From Chryseobacterium tagetis (lineage in GTDB: Bacteria; Bacteroidota; Bacteroidia; Flavobacteriales; Weeksellaceae): a DNA stretch of 64,000 nt. Below are positions 1-9,881 of the stretch, piece by piece. The first letter of the stretch is position 1. Each line of letters begins with the position of its first letter. The notes beneath the pieces were generated by a model, which did not search any database, was not told the origin of the DNA, and worked only from the letters and a program-made list of their open reading frames with translations. A program made the translations under genes and the position numbers. The stretch covers positions 62,001 through 126,000 of the forward strand of contig NZ_JAERSE020000002.1 of assembly GCF_016735585.2 (NCBI RefSeq), given 5' to 3'.

Positions 1-252
1 GCTTCAAAGATCATTCTCTCTAACCTCAACAATCATCACGATTCGGATACGAATGTAAAAATTTCAGATCGCGAAAAAGAATTTTTAAAATATACGGTCA
101 CAGAACTCAGTTATAAAGAAATTGCAGAAAAAATGTGCTGCAGCCCAAGAACAGTGGAAAGCTACCGCGATCAGCTTTGCGAAAAACTGGATCTAAAAAC
201 CCGGGTTGGGCTCGCTATCTATGCCATTAAAAATGGTTTTGCAGAATCTTAA
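1..252 (+). CDS. LuxR-family response regulator, C-terminal part
   Basis: The reading frame is open from the first base and stops at 250-252, giving the last 83 residues of a longer protein. Residues 22-80 form a LuxR/GerE helix-turn-helix: an SDREKEFL opening, then YKEIAEKM, then the recognition helix SPRTVESYRDQL. Proteins with this ending in flavobacteria are usually NarL/FixJ-type response regulators with an N-terminal receiver domain, but that part lies outside the window, so a one-component regulator cannot be excluded. A terminator hairpin follows 45 bases downstream, so this is the last gene of its transcript. Confidence 0.85.
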   Translation, partial: ASKIILSNLNNHHDSDTNVKISDREKEFLKYTVTELSYKEIAEKMCCSPRTVESYRDQLCEKLDLKTRVGLAIYAIKNGFAES

Positions 253-296
253 GACAACACAAAAACACATTCAATTATATATTTAACTCAAGGAAG

Positions 297-326
297 CCTT
301 TCTCTAAAAACAAGAGAGAGGTTTTT
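297..326 (+). terminator. Rho-independent terminator after the LuxR gene
   Basis: A 9-bp stem (297-305 with 313-321, one G-U pair) is followed by TTTTT, on the + strand downstream of the LuxR-type gene. Confidence 0.7.
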
Positions 327-361
327 GATTTCTTCTTTTAATTGAAGCCTAAAACAGAAAA

Positions 362-382
362 AGCCTGAGAAATTCTCAGGCT
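362..382. terminator. Bidirectional terminator hairpin
   Basis: AGCCTGAGA pairs with TCTCAGGCT around a 3-base loop. A-runs on the left and T-runs on the right give a U-tract on both strands. It ends the minus-strand peptidase transcript and backs up the LuxR terminator. Confidence 0.8.
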
Positions 383-388
383 TTTTAT

Positions 389-2254
389 TTATAAGTTTTT
401 TGAATTATTATCCGGTGTGTAATCCATGAAAAGACCACCATCTAAATTGATTGATTTCACTTTCTTCTTGATAGGAATCGTAAGAACAGTTTTTGTCTGA
501 TCTTTTTCCCAAACAGAAGGAGAAAAATGAAGGGTTTCCACATCACCGTCTTCATATTTGATTTTTGCATCAAAAGGAATGGCAAAACCACCTACGTTAT
601 CTACCCTGACGGAGAGAAGATTATTTTGCTGCGCTGCAGCTCCTATTTTTAAATCAATATAATTGTTGGTGTAGAACCAGTTATTAAAGAACCAATTCAA
701 ATTCTTACCGGATCCGGTATTCATTGAGTTAAAATAATCCCATGGAATCGGATGTTTCCCGTTCCAGTTATCCATATAGTGATGGAGTGCTTTTTTAAAT
801 AACTCATCTCCTAAATAGTCTTTCAGAGCCAGGTAAGATAAAGAAGCCTTTACATAAGAATTGTTTCCGTACCCTGCTCCACTTACCTGAGTGCTCATTG
901 TAATAATCGGCTGATCCTGCTCTGAAGAAGGATCATTAATCCATCTTTTTACACGGAAGTTTTTGTAAAATTCCTGTGCAGCTGCTTCTCCGTTTTCATC
1001 AATTCCGATCAGATATTCTAAAGTGGTTGCCCAACCTTCATCCATGAAGGCATAGCGTGTTTCATTAATTCCCATATAAAAAGGGAAATAGGTATGTGCA
1101 ATTTCGTGATCTGCCGTTAATCGTGCATCCTGAAGATCATCAGGAATACTTGTATCATTGATCATCATAGGATATTCCATATCTGCATATCCCTGAATGG
1201 CGGTCATTGCATTATATGGATATTCAACACCCGGCCAGTTTTTGGAAAACCAGTCCAGATTATACCTCATCCAGTCTACATAATGTTCAAAGTCTTTGGC
1301 TCCGTTTTTATATCCTGACTGAACACTTACTCTTTTTGTTTTCAGCTGTACACTTGCTGCATCCCAAGTGTAATGTTTACTTAAAGCAAAACAAAAATCG
1401 GTAATATGATTGGCTTTAAATTTCCATACATTCCATTTATTCGGTTTCGTGACTTTCCCCGATTTCATTTCCTGTTCAGAGGCAATGTTCACTACTTTAT
1501 CACTTTTTAAAGAAGCTTTATATCTTTTCAGGTATTCCGGCTGAAGAACCGCCTCTGGATTGAGAAAATCTCCGGTTGCCCAGACTACATAATTTTTCGG
1601 AGCCGTAATCGCAAACGAATAATCATTGAAGTCATTATAAAACTCCTGTCTGTCTGAATGCGGAAGCATATCCCAACCATTGTAATCATCATAAACAGAA
1701 ACTCTCGGGAAAGAATAAGCTACATAAAATGTCTCAGGATCAATCTGCCCTTCTCTTCCGCTTTGAACAGAAAGAGGATACTCCCACTCTATTTTAATTT
1801 CAGCTTTTGACTTTGATTTTAAAACAGAATTCAGTTTGACTTTCTCTACCGTTCCCCAATCATCGCTATTGATGTTATATTTTTCACCATTTACAATGAA
1901 TGATTTGATGTTTAATCCTGATGATAAAAAGTCTTTGGAAACAAATCCTGATCTCGGCGACTGAGGTTTGTGCAAGTTATTCACAAATCGTATAGCCAGG
2001 TCATTCAGGTCATTCGGACTGTTATTGCTGTAAACGATCGTTTCTTTTCCGGAAACTATTTTCGTTGCGCCATCCACTTTTACCTCAACATTGTAAATCC
2101 CTTTATTTTGCCAATAGTTTTTCCCCGGCGCTCCCGACATACTTCTCGTTCCGTTTTCATACGCCTTTTTTATATTTCTCGGCATATAAAGATCCTGAGC
2201 AGAAACCTGCTGCAAGGTAACGATCATTAATAGCCCAGAAAGAAACTGTTTCAT
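389..2254 (-). CDS. Secreted M1-family metallopeptidase
   Basis: This is a predicted exported zinc aminopeptidase-type enzyme of about 621 residues. A signal peptide of about 20 residues ends at VSA|QD. Zinc ligands of the gluzincin fold are visible: HEIAH at about 383-387 and, exactly 18 residues later, the third ligand Glu in DEGWAT (about 406). The exopeptidase motif of classic M1 enzymes appears as ADMEYP, as in Bacteroidota M1 proteins of unknown substrate. The reading frame extends to a TTG at 2281, but the ATG at 2254 starts directly with the signal peptide, and a promoter -7 box overlaps the TTG, so 2254 is preferred. A paralogue lies at 7855-9807; both share a TRSxSGxPGxxYWQN stretch just after the signal peptide. 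The substrate is unknown. Confidence 0.9.
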   Translation of the reverse strand: MKQFLSGLLMIVTLQQVSAQDLYMPRNIKKAYENGTRSMSGAPGKNYWQNKGIYNVEVKVDGATKIVSGKETIVYSNNSPNDLNDLAIRFVNNLHKPQSPRSGFVSKDFLSSGLNIKSFIVNGEKYNINSDDWGTVEKVKLNSVLKSKSKAEIKIEWEYPLSVQSGREGQIDPETFYVAYSFPRVSVYDDYNGWDMLPHSDRQEFYNDFNDYSFAITAPKNYVVWATGDFLNPEAVLQPEYLKRYKASLKSDKVVNIASEQEMKSGKVTKPNKWNVWKFKANHITDFCFALSKHYTWDAASVQLKTKRVSVQSGYKNGAKDFEHYVDWMRYNLDWFSKNWPGVEYPYNAMTAIQGYADMEYPMMINDTSIPDDLQDARLTADHEIAHTYFPFYMGINETRYAFMDEGWATTLEYLIGIDENGEAAAQEFYKNFRVKRWINDPSSEQDQPIITMSTQVSGAGYGNNSYVKASLSYLALKDYLGDELFKKALHHYMDNWNGKHPIPWDYFNSMNTGSGKNLNWFFNNWFYTNNYIDLKIGAAAQQNNLLSVRVDNVGGFAIPFDAKIKYEDGDVETLHFSPSVWEKDQTKTVLTIPIKKKVKSINLDGGLFMDYTPDNNSKNL

Positions 2255-2278
2255 ATTCCTAATTTTATTAATTAGTGT

Positions 2279-2286
2279 CAAAATTA
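2279..2286 (-). promoter_or_regulatory. Promoter -7 box of the M1 peptidase gene
   Basis: Reads TAATTTTG on the minus strand, a full match to the Bacteroidota consensus TAnnTTTG. It would give a leader of about 20 nt to the ATG at 2254. No convincing -33 TTG was seen. Confidence 0.55.
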
Positions 2287-2361
2287 AGGAAAATGTGACA
2301 TAGAAAGCATATTCATTCAGTTATAGAGAGTATTTAATGAAAATAATTCTTTATTAATATG

Positions 2362-4731
2362 TTACAGACGCTCTTGTTCATCTGTTTTCTTGATGGTCTT
2401 AACATTTTTCACAGACTGGTTTCCGAAATTGAATTTTAAAGAAAACGTAAAACCCTGTGTATCCTGATAATCCAAAAAGTAATTATCCTGATTCGCATAT
2501 TTGGTACTTATTGTCTGTTTCATGGTTCTGAAAATATCATTAAACACAAAGCTTGCCTCCAGTTTTTTATTGAAGAATTTTCTGTTCATCACAAAATAAG
2601 CAGACCAGCATTCCGAGATCCTGAATGTTCCCTGTATTCCAGGAGAGTAATAATTGTGCCCCACTTCCATTTTCCAGTCACTGTCTTTATCCAGTGTAAA
2701 AGAGGTGGAAATACTGGAAACCCAGTTCCAGACTTTGTTCTTATAAAGAATATCATCTACTCCTTTGAAATAATTCTCATTGTGTTCCAGATTCTCTGAA
2801 AGAACTAAATTCCACCAAGGTTTAACCTGAAAATTCTTATATAAACTCAATCCATAAGCCTGCCCTTTTTCAATATTGGTAAAGTAATAGATCAGATTAT
2901 TCGAGCTCGGTTCCTGAAAGGAAATTTCCATCGACGGATAGAGCTCTTTTCTGTAATAAAGATCCACATTCCATTCTTTCCACGAATAAGTGAGGTTCAG
3001 ATTATGGATAATGGTCGCTTTCAGTTTGGGATCTCCCTGAAAATAAGAGAACAGGTTATAATAAGATTTAGCAGGATTCAGCCAAGAATAGGAAGGCCGG
3101 CTAATTCTTTTTCCATATGAAAATCCGAATTCCTGCTTATTTTCAGTTGTATATTGTACATAAGCTGTTGGAAATAAGCTCCAGTAATTATTTTTATTGA
3201 TCTCATGAGGTTCTGAAACCACCCCTTCCAAGTCTGTCATTTCCGCACGAAGCCCCCCTTTGAAACTCCATTTATCAAGATTATAGGCAAGAGAAGAATA
3301 AAGCGCAAAATTTTGTTCCTTGTAATCAAAAATATTGCTTTTTGCAGGTCTGTATTCAAACTGTCCGTTTTCATTATCCGAGAAATCCAATTGACTGTTT
3401 GTTTTCACAAAACTGTATTTCACTCCCGACTCCAGTTCGAATTTATCCTTTTTCCACTGATAATCAAGCTGCGTGGAATAAAGCTGAATATTACTTTTAT
3501 TATTTGTTAAAAAATTTCTTTCTTCCGGTGTCTGATTAACAAAATCGAGATACGTCAGAACATTCTGATATTTCCGGGAATTATTTCCGGTAAAATAATT
3601 AATCCAGCTGAGACTACTGTTTTTGTTTAACTTTCTGTCGACCTGAAAGCTTAGTGAATTGTTGATGCTTCTTGAATAATGATCATTAATCGTAAGATAA
3701 TTCGATTCCGCTATATTCTGATTATTATAAATCAAAGTAGGTACATTGTACGTCCCGAAAGATTTCGGACTGAAATATCCGGAATAATTGAGGCTTATAT
3801 TCGTGAGACTGTCTGCTTCGTATTCAATATTAAAATTGACCGTATTCTGGTTGTTGTTTTTATCCTTTCTGTTCATGGTACTGATCCATCTCGTCTGATC
3901 TTCCTGATAATTCACATAATCTGTTCCCTCACGGAAATACGTTCCTGCTCCTCTGTAATAACTTCCCATCACCGAAAGCTTATCTTTTTTATAATACTGG
4001 GAAATTCCTACATTTCCTTTTGCATATTGCGTCTGAACATATTTTGAAGAGATTACGCCACGATATCCTTCGATCTTATTTTTCTTCATTACAATATTCA
4101 GGACCGCGCTTCCCTGAGCTTCATATTTTGCGGGCGGATTTGTGATAACTTCAACAGATTTCACCTCATCACCCTGTGTATTTTCAAGCAGATTTTTCAG
4201 TTCATCGCCTGTCAGCATTATTTTTTTATCATTGATCGTGACTAAGATCCCAGTACCTCCTTTCACCGCCAAAACATCATTATTCACGGTTACATTTGGC
4301 GTTTTTTTCAGGATTTCCCAGGCATTGAGCGAAGAAATATTGCTGTTTTCCACATTGAATTCTAATCTGTCGACCTTTCTTTTCACTACAGGCTTCTTTT
4401 TGATCAAAGTAACCTCTTCAATATCTTTCTGATTACTTTTTAAAACAATATCAAGTGTTGGCTGTTGTTCTATATCAAAACTCTTTTCGAAATACTCGTA
4501 TTCCGGATTTTTAACCGTTATTTTTATTGGATTTGCGGAAATCCCTTCCAATATAAAATTTCCTTGAGTATCAGTATTTAGTGTTTTGATCAATATATTT
4601 TGAGAATCATACACTTCAACAGTTACAGAGGACAGTTTTTTCTGTTCAGCATTGGAAACCGTTCCTTCAATTCTTTGTTTTTGTGAAAACAGTAAAACCG
4701 GGAAACACAGAAATAAAATAATTTTATACAT
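2362..4731 (-). CDS. Outer-membrane beta-barrel protein, TonB-receptor-like
   Basis: A 789-residue outer-membrane protein. It has a signal peptide (about 1-16, ending LLFSQ), a carboxypeptidase-regulatory-like beta-sandwich (about 19-95), a plug-like segment (about 110-215, with KGGTGILVTIND and EVITNPPAKYEAQGSAVLNI), and a long barrel rich in aromatic strands to the C-terminus. This is the architecture of the flavobacterial 'outer membrane beta-barrel family', related to SusC/TonB receptors but without a typical TonB box or SusD partner nearby. The ATG at 4731 sits directly at the signal peptide. It is transcribed divergently from a histidine kinase; three GGTTAA repeats at 11-bp spacing lie between them, so control by the neighbouring response regulator is likely. 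The ligand is unknown. Confidence 0.85.
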   Translation of the reverse strand: MYKIILFLCFPVLLFSQKQRIEGTVSNAEQKKLSSVTVEVYDSQNILIKTLNTDTQGNFILEGISANPIKITVKNPEYEYFEKSFDIEQQPTLDIVLKSNQKDIEEVTLIKKKPVVKRKVDRLEFNVENSNISSLNAWEILKKTPNVTVNNDVLAVKGGTGILVTINDKKIMLTGDELKNLLENTQGDEVKSVEVITNPPAKYEAQGSAVLNIVMKKNKIEGYRGVISSKYVQTQYAKGNVGISQYYKKDKLSVMGSYYRGAGTYFREGTDYVNYQEDQTRWISTMNRKDKNNNQNTVNFNIEYEADSLTNISLNYSGYFSPKSFGTYNVPTLIYNNQNIAESNYLTINDHYSRSINNSLSFQVDRKLNKNSSLSWINYFTGNNSRKYQNVLTYLDFVNQTPEERNFLTNNKSNIQLYSTQLDYQWKKDKFELESGVKYSFVKTNSQLDFSDNENGQFEYRPAKSNIFDYKEQNFALYSSLAYNLDKWSFKGGLRAEMTDLEGVVSEPHEINKNNYWSLFPTAYVQYTTENKQEFGFSYGKRISRPSYSWLNPAKSYYNLFSYFQGDPKLKATIIHNLNLTYSWKEWNVDLYYRKELYPSMEISFQEPSSNNLIYYFTNIEKGQAYGLSLYKNFQVKPWWNLVLSENLEHNENYFKGVDDILYKNKVWNWVSSISTSFTLDKDSDWKMEVGHNYYSPGIQGTFRISECWSAYFVMNRKFFNKKLEASFVFNDIFRTMKQTISTKYANQDNYFLDYQDTQGFTFSLKFNFGNQSVKNVKTIKKTDEQERL

Positions 4732-4790
4732 CTTCTAATTTTTTACGGAATTATTATGAAGCAAAATTCCATATTGTTATCAAGAATTTC

Positions 4791-4818
4791 GGTTAACAGA
4801 AGGTTAATGGCGGGTTAA
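4791..4818. promoter_or_regulatory. Direct-repeat operator, three GGTTAA half-sites at 11 bp
   Basis: GGTTAA occurs at 4791, 4802 and 4813, exactly 11 bp apart (one helical turn), the arrangement bound by OmpR/PhoB-type regulators. The block lies about 27 bp upstream of the kinase -7 box (4845-4852) and about 22 bp upstream of a weaker GAATTTTG box for the barrel gene (4762-4769, minus), so it could serve both directions. Binding by the regulator at 6161-6847 is inferred. Confidence 0.6.
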
Positions 4819-4844
4819 TATCCATTAGGAAAAGACTAAATTTT

Positions 4845-4852
4845 TATCTTTG
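4845..4852 (+). promoter_or_regulatory. Promoter -7 box of the kinase/regulator operon
   Basis: TATCTTTG is a full TAnnTTTG match ending only 5 bases before the ATG at 4858. The transcript would then start at or almost at the start codon (leaderless). Confidence 0.55.
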
Positions 4853-4857
4853 TTTTA

Positions 4858-6171
4858 ATGATTTCTAAAAGTAAATATCTTATTTCGCTGTTTGCCTTCC
4901 TTTTTCTCCTGTTGTTGGGGATCCAGGTCTATTTCATGTATAAAACGTATCTGGTAAAAGAACGGGATATCTACAGAACGATCCATCAAGGTTTGACAAA
5001 CTACACCGACAAACTGGAAGAAGTAAGTAAAGTAAAAGATGTTTCTATTGAAGATGATCTGCAAAGAATTTTTATTAAATACCGCGATAAAAAAATCAGC
5101 AAAAAAGAGTTTCTGGGGTATTTTGAGCAAAACAAAAGAAACACAGAACCCCAAATAAGTAAGTATATAGACAACCATTTTAAAAAGGAAGGTTATAAAA
5201 TCGCTGCCAAAATTCAATATACTTCCATCCTCTCTCTTCCTGAAAAAACTCCGCTCATCGATAAACCTGTTATTTTATATGAAACAAAGAATAAATTAAA
5301 AAAAACAGGGATTGCAAGTTCGGGAAAATGGGAAACCTCTTCTACATCTACTACAGATGGTCAATTCAACAAAAGAGATTCTTTTCTGGTTGAAAGCATT
5401 ACTGAATTTGAAATTTTAAATATTAAAACTATCGTATTTAAAGAGCTTATTTTGCTTTTTTCATGCTGCTTTTTACTGCTTGCAAGTGTTTTAGCCCTCT
5501 TTATTTTCACGGTTAAGAATTTAATCAAACAACAGAAACAGGTAGAAGTTCTTCATACGGTAGTTGACAATATTTCGCATGAATTTAAAACGCCTATTGC
5601 CACGCTGAAAATTGCAGCAAAAGCTTTGAAAAAAGACTGGAATCCTGAAACCCTTCCTCTGATAGACCGACAGATCAGCCGTCTGGAAAGCCTTATGCAG
5701 CAGCTTCACAAGGATGAAGCAGGAGAGATCCTTTTGATTAAACCTGAAGACTGGGATTTTTTTATTCAGGATTTAGCCTTTACCTATCCGGAGATTACAT
5801 TTGATTCTGAAATCAAGGTTGAGAAAGAGCTTCCGTTTGATAAAAGCCTTTTGGAAACCATCATTAAAAATCTTTGTGAAAACAGTGTAAAATATGGAGC
5901 TTCTTCAGTAAAGATCAACATTCTGGATCTTCACGAGAATCTTACGATAGAGATTTCTGATAACGGTGAAGGTATAGAGAAGAAAGAGCTTAAAAATATC
6001 TTTGAAAAGTTCTACAGAATTCAATCGAATAATATTCATAATACGAAAGGATTGGGATTAGGACTGTATTTCGTAAAAAAAATCATCGATCAGTACAGAG
6101 GAAAGATTGAGGTCATTTCTCAACCCAAAGAAGGAACTCTTTTTAAAATAAATTTACCCTATGAAAATTAA
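4858..6171 (+). CDS. Sensor histidine kinase of a two-component system
   Basis: A 437-residue membrane kinase. Transmembrane helices at about 7-28 and 195-218 enclose a periplasmic sensor of about 165 residues with no recognisable fold. The dimerisation/phosphoacceptor helix carries NISHEFKTP with His241. The ATPase domain shows the N box (LCENSVKYGA), the G1 box (DNGEGIEKKEL), the F box (FEKFYRI) and the G2 box (GLGLGLYFVKK). The ATG at 4858 is the only reasonable start. Its last 11 bases overlap the response regulator, so the two are co-translated partners. It is divergent from an outer-membrane barrel, suggesting an envelope or nutrient signal, which is inference. Confidence 0.93.
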   Translation: MISKSKYLISLFAFLFLLLLGIQVYFMYKTYLVKERDIYRTIHQGLTNYTDKLEEVSKVKDVSIEDDLQRIFIKYRDKKISKKEFLGYFEQNKRNTEPQISKYIDNHFKKEGYKIAAKIQYTSILSLPEKTPLIDKPVILYETKNKLKKTGIASSGKWETSSTSTTDGQFNKRDSFLVESITEFEILNIKTIVFKELILLFSCCFLLLASVLALFIFTVKNLIKQQKQVEVLHTVVDNISHEFKTPIATLKIAAKALKKDWNPETLPLIDRQISRLESLMQQLHKDEAGEILLIKPEDWDFFIQDLAFTYPEITFDSEIKVEKELPFDKSLLETIIKNLCENSVKYGASSVKINILDLHENLTIEISDNGEGIEKKELKNIFEKFYRIQSNNIHNTKGLGLGLYFVKKIIDQYRGKIEVISQPKEGTLFKINLPYEN

Positions 6172-6847
6172 GATCCTTTTAGCAGAAGACGATTCCGATT
6201 TCGGAATGATCCTGAAGCAGTATCTGGAACTGGAGGATTTTGAAGTCGCTTGGTTTCAGAACCCCAAAGATATTACAGAGATTTTAAAGTCTGATTTTTC
6301 TTTTCATATTGGGATTTTGGATATCATGATGCCTCATATTGACGGATTTTCACTGGCTAAAATGATTTTGAAGGAGAAACCTGATTTTCCCATCCTGTTT
6401 TTAACTGCAAAAAATCAAAAAATCGATCGGTTAACAGGTTTAAAAATCGGAGCCGACGATTATATTTCCAAACCCTGCGATCCTGAAGAGCTTATTTTGA
6501 GAATTAAGAATATTCTTAAAAGAACGTTATCCACAACTACAGAAACGCAAGTAAAGATTGGAAATTATTTTTTAGATACGGAAAAACTTCTCCTTTCTCA
6601 TCAAGACGGAAATATTCGCTTAACGATCCGTGAACAGCAGCTTTTGCTTTATCTTTTAAAACACAATCAAAAAACAATAAAAAGAGAGGATATTCTGAAT
6701 AATCTGTGGGAAACCAATGATTATTTTACGGGAAGAAGCCTTGATGTTTTTATCAGCAGACTAAGAAAATATTTCATCAATGACCCTGAAATCAAAATCC
6801 AATCCCTGAGAGGAATTGGATTTGAAATAGATTTTCCGACGAACTAA
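6161..6847 (+). CDS. OmpR-family response regulator
   Basis: A 228-residue regulator. The receiver domain (1-115) has the acidic pair in AEDDSD, the phosphoacceptor Asp in LDIMMPHIDG, and the conserved Lys in SKPCDPEE. The C-terminal winged helix (about 130-225) contains REQQLLLYLL and the recognition helix GRSLDVFISRLRK. That helix is identical over 13 residues to the second regulator in this window (12773-13453). The start overlaps the kinase by 11 bases. Likely targets are its own operon and the divergent barrel gene through the GGTTAA repeats. It converges with the next gene with 7 bases between stops. Confidence 0.93.
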   Translation: MKIKILLAEDDSDFGMILKQYLELEDFEVAWFQNPKDITEILKSDFSFHIGILDIMMPHIDGFSLAKMILKEKPDFPILFLTAKNQKIDRLTGLKIGADDYISKPCDPEELILRIKNILKRTLSTTTETQVKIGNYFLDTEKLLLSHQDGNIRLTIREQQLLLYLLKHNQKTIKREDILNNLWETNDYFTGRSLDVFISRLRKYFINDPEIKIQSLRGIGFEIDFPTN

Positions 6848-6854
6848 TCTTTAT

Positions 6855-7682
6855 TTAAAAAGAAAGGTCTACCAACACCGGGAAGTGATCCGACGGATAC
6901 AGTAAATTTTCTCTTCTGTCGTTGATATGTCTGTGAGATTTTATTTTGAATCCTTTTACAAAAATATAGTCGATTCTTTCTTTGGGAACTTCGTTTACAT
7001 TAAAATCTGTGAATGTTCCTACAGGTCCATAATGTTTGGTTTCTGAATGATAAAAAGAATCCGTTAAATTCTGAGAAAGTATTTTAATAGGTTCGCTATC
7101 ATCTGTTAAATTGAAATCACCACTCAACGTTACCGGTAAGTTTTTAGGATTAATTTCTTTGATCTTCTTTAAAATTAAATCCGCAGATTTCACTCTTGCC
7201 ACATTTCCGATGTGATCGAAGTGAAGATTAAGCGCCATAAATTCTTTTTTAGACTTCTTGTCTTTGAAAACAGCATATGTACACACTCTGTTGTAAGCTG
7301 CATCCCAACCTTTTGAAGGTTTCTCAGGAGTTTCAGACAACCAGAATGTTCCGGAATTGATCACCTGAAGTCTGTTGGTATCATAGAAAATAGCCGAAAA
7401 CTCTCCTTTTTCTTTTCCATCATCTCTTCCTACTCCTACATAATCATAGTTTTTCAACCCGTTTTTAATGTCTTTCATTTGCTGAGGAAGGGCTTCCTGC
7501 ACTCCGAAATAATCGGGATGATAATAGCTCATTAAATCGATAGCATCCTGCTTCCTCTGCGTCCAGGCATTATCTTTATCCGATTCTACCTGAAGCCTGA
7601 TGTTGAAACTCATTACTTTCAGATCCTGAGAAAAATTGAGGATGAAAAGTAATACCAATAGTCCTGAAAATTTAAATTTCAT
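6855..7682 (-). CDS. Secreted endonuclease/exonuclease/phosphatase-fold hydrolase
   Basis: A 275-residue exported protein of the EEP superfamily (metal-dependent phosphodiesterase/phosphatase fold). The signal peptide ends near residue 19 (LNFSQ). The family motifs appear in order: MSFNIRL, GVQEALPQQ with the metal-binding Glu, LHFDHIG, SGDFNLTDDSEP, and the C-terminal SDHFPVLVD with the catalytic Asp-His. The length fits the single-domain flavobacterial members. Exact substrate (nucleic acid, sphingolipid, inositol phosphate) cannot be told from sequence. The ATG at 7682 leads straight into the signal peptide. A TATTTTTG promoter box lies 22 bases upstream. Confidence 0.88.
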   Translation of the reverse strand: MKFKFSGLLVLLFILNFSQDLKVMSFNIRLQVESDKDNAWTQRKQDAIDLMSYYHPDYFGVQEALPQQMKDIKNGLKNYDYVGVGRDDGKEKGEFSAIFYDTNRLQVINSGTFWLSETPEKPSKGWDAAYNRVCTYAVFKDKKSKKEFMALNLHFDHIGNVARVKSADLILKKIKEINPKNLPVTLSGDFNLTDDSEPIKILSQNLTDSFYHSETKHYGPVGTFTDFNVNEVPKERIDYIFVKGFKIKSHRHINDRRENLLYPSDHFPVLVDLSF

Positions 7683-7704
7683 TATTCTTAATTAAAAAGT
7701 TAAA

Positions 7705-7712
7705 CAAAAATA
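7705..7712 (-). promoter_or_regulatory. Promoter -7 box of the EEP-family hydrolase
   Basis: TATTTTTG on the minus strand, a full TAnnTTTG match, about 22 bases before the ATG at 7682. Confidence 0.5.
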
Positions 7713-7768
7713 AAACAAATGTCTCACAAAGAAGCAATGAATGCGGATTTATTATATAAACAAAAAAA

Positions 7769-7788
7769 CTCCGGAAAATTTTCCGGAG
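7769..7788 (-). terminator. Terminator after the second M1 peptidase
   Basis: A perfect 20-base palindrome, CTCCGGAAAA paired with TTTTCCGGAG. On the minus strand it is followed by TTTTTTTG, a U-tract. Confidence 0.8.
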
Positions 7789-7854
7789 CCTAAATATCTG
7801 AATTATTTTTATTTAGTCAATTAAATTCCTCTGAACCTTTTTTTAAATCACTTT

Positions 7855-9807
7855 TTATTTGCCAGACTGATCATCAGAACTCCAGCTGTTGTTTTTAAGG
7901 TTCACATCAGGAATCTGAGAATTAGGGTCCAGTTTTACCTGAGCAATTTCTTTGGTTGAATTGATTTTAAAGGTCCATTCCGTATTTCGTTTCCAGACTT
8001 CTACCGGTAATTTTACAATTTGTTCCGTTCCGTCTTTAAATTTCACCTGAACCGTTGTAGGCATCGGTAATTGTCCTAGGTTTTCAACCGTAATCTGCGC
8101 TCCGTTTTTAAAGTCATCATTTACATACTTTACATTTTTTACAGACTGATCGATTTTCCATTTATTGATAAACCAGCCTCTCCAGAACCAACTAAGCTCT
8201 TCTCCGGAAACATTTTCCATCGTATGGAAAAAATCCCAAGGGGTAGGATGTTTGAAAGCCCAACGATCGATATACGTTCTGAATGCTTTATCGAATTTCT
8301 CAGGTCCAAGAATCGAATTTCTTAACACTTCCAGTCCAAGACCCGGTTTATAATATGCTAAAACACCGATGCTTCTTTCTTTCATATTATCCGGTCCTAC
8401 CATGATCGGCTCGAAATTATCATTCATCAGAAAACCTCCCATTTGGGCAATATTTTTCTTTTCATAATACTCTCCTTTATTGAACGCTTCTGTGGAAAGT
8501 TCATTGATAAAAGTATTAAAACCTTCATCCATCCAAGCAAATAATCTTTCATTGGAACCTACGATCATCGGGAACCAATTGTGCCCGAACTCATGATCTG
8601 TAACCCCCCAAAGATCACCTCCTTTAGAGTTCATATGGCAGAAAACAATTCCCGGATACTCCATTCCTCCTTCATTTCCTGCAACATTGGTTGCAGCGGG
8701 ATATGTATATTCATACCATTTCGATGAATAATGCTCGATCGCTGCCTTTGTATATTCCGTTGATCTTCCCCAAGCTTTTTCTCCTGCACTTTCTACAGGA
8801 TATGCCGAAATTGCCACAGATTTTTTACCGCTCGGAAGATTAATTCTCGCAGCATCTAAAATAAACGCTGAAGAAGATGCCCATGCAAAATCTCTTGTCT
8901 GATTAATTTTAAATTTCCATGTTTTTGTTCCTGTTGACTGATTTTTACCCAATTCGGATTCTGGGCGGATCATTACTGTTTTGTCACTGTTTCTGGCTTC
9001 TTCCCATCTTTTATTTTCTTCTTTTGTGTACACTTCTTTTGCATTCAGCAATTCTCCGGAAGCAACTACATATTGATTGGCAGGAACGGTGATGTTGGCT
9101 GTAATATTTCCATATTCCAGATAGAATTCAGAAGCTCCAAGATAAGGCAATGTATTCCATCCCAAAACATCATCATACACACACATTCTTGGATACCATT
9201 GAGCCATCGTGAAGATTTTCCCATTCTTGGTATCCTGTATTCCCATTCTGTCAGATCCGTATTGTGGAGAAAGGAAAGTATATTCAATTTTTATTTTTGC
9301 CACTCCGCCGTTAGGTTTAAGCTCTTCAGGAAGGTCGATCTGCATTCTGGTATCCGTGATGGTATACTTTACGTCTTTCCCGTTATATTTTACAGACTTT
9401 ATTTTATATCCTCCCTCAAATTCTTCACCATGAGCTCCATTTCTGCTTCCCGACATAGGTACTACAGCATTTCCTCTTGAGTTTTTTTCAAATAAATTCT
9501 GATCCAGCTGCAGCCATAGAAAACCCATCCTGTCCGGACTATTGTTCGTATACGTAATCTCTGCAGTTCCGGCAATTTCATTTTTAGCTTCATTAAGGCT
9601 TACATTCAGATGATAATCTGCAGAATTTTGCCAATATGCATGTCCCGGCTGTCCGCTTGCCGATCTGGTTGCAGTCCCGGTTTGTGGGTAGAAAAATGGC
9701 TTAAATACTTCTACATAATCATATTTTGGTGATTCCTGAGCATATGTCGGCTGCGCAAAAAGAGCAACGGCAACGGCTGAAATAAGGGTTGGAAGTTTAA
9801 AGTTCAT
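7855..9807 (-). CDS. Secreted M1-family metallopeptidase (second copy)
   Basis: A 650-residue exported M1-type peptidase. The signal peptide ends near residue 23 (AQPTYAQ). The zinc site is HEFGH followed 18 residues later by the Glu of DEGFNT; GGMEYPG stands at the exopeptidase-motif position. It shares architecture, the post-signal TRSxSGxPGxxYWQN stretch and a FF-HTMEN/WFWRGWF C-terminal region with the copy at 389-2254, but the two are clearly diverged. The ATG at 9807 starts the signal peptide. It ends at a strong hairpin. Likely envelope peptide degradation; the true substrate is unknown. Confidence 0.92.
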   Translation of the reverse strand: MNFKLPTLISAVAVALFAQPTYAQESPKYDYVEVFKPFFYPQTGTATRSASGQPGHAYWQNSADYHLNVSLNEAKNEIAGTAEITYTNNSPDRMGFLWLQLDQNLFEKNSRGNAVVPMSGSRNGAHGEEFEGGYKIKSVKYNGKDVKYTITDTRMQIDLPEELKPNGGVAKIKIEYTFLSPQYGSDRMGIQDTKNGKIFTMAQWYPRMCVYDDVLGWNTLPYLGASEFYLEYGNITANITVPANQYVVASGELLNAKEVYTKEENKRWEEARNSDKTVMIRPESELGKNQSTGTKTWKFKINQTRDFAWASSSAFILDAARINLPSGKKSVAISAYPVESAGEKAWGRSTEYTKAAIEHYSSKWYEYTYPAATNVAGNEGGMEYPGIVFCHMNSKGGDLWGVTDHEFGHNWFPMIVGSNERLFAWMDEGFNTFINELSTEAFNKGEYYEKKNIAQMGGFLMNDNFEPIMVGPDNMKERSIGVLAYYKPGLGLEVLRNSILGPEKFDKAFRTYIDRWAFKHPTPWDFFHTMENVSGEELSWFWRGWFINKWKIDQSVKNVKYVNDDFKNGAQITVENLGQLPMPTTVQVKFKDGTEQIVKLPVEVWKRNTEWTFKINSTKEIAQVKLDPNSQIPDVNLKNNSWSSDDQSGK

Positions 9808-9881
9808 TGAAATTCTTTTTATAATAGGTAAAAAAAATCCCGGAATCGTTACAAATCCGGGGAATTAATATCACTTTTAAA

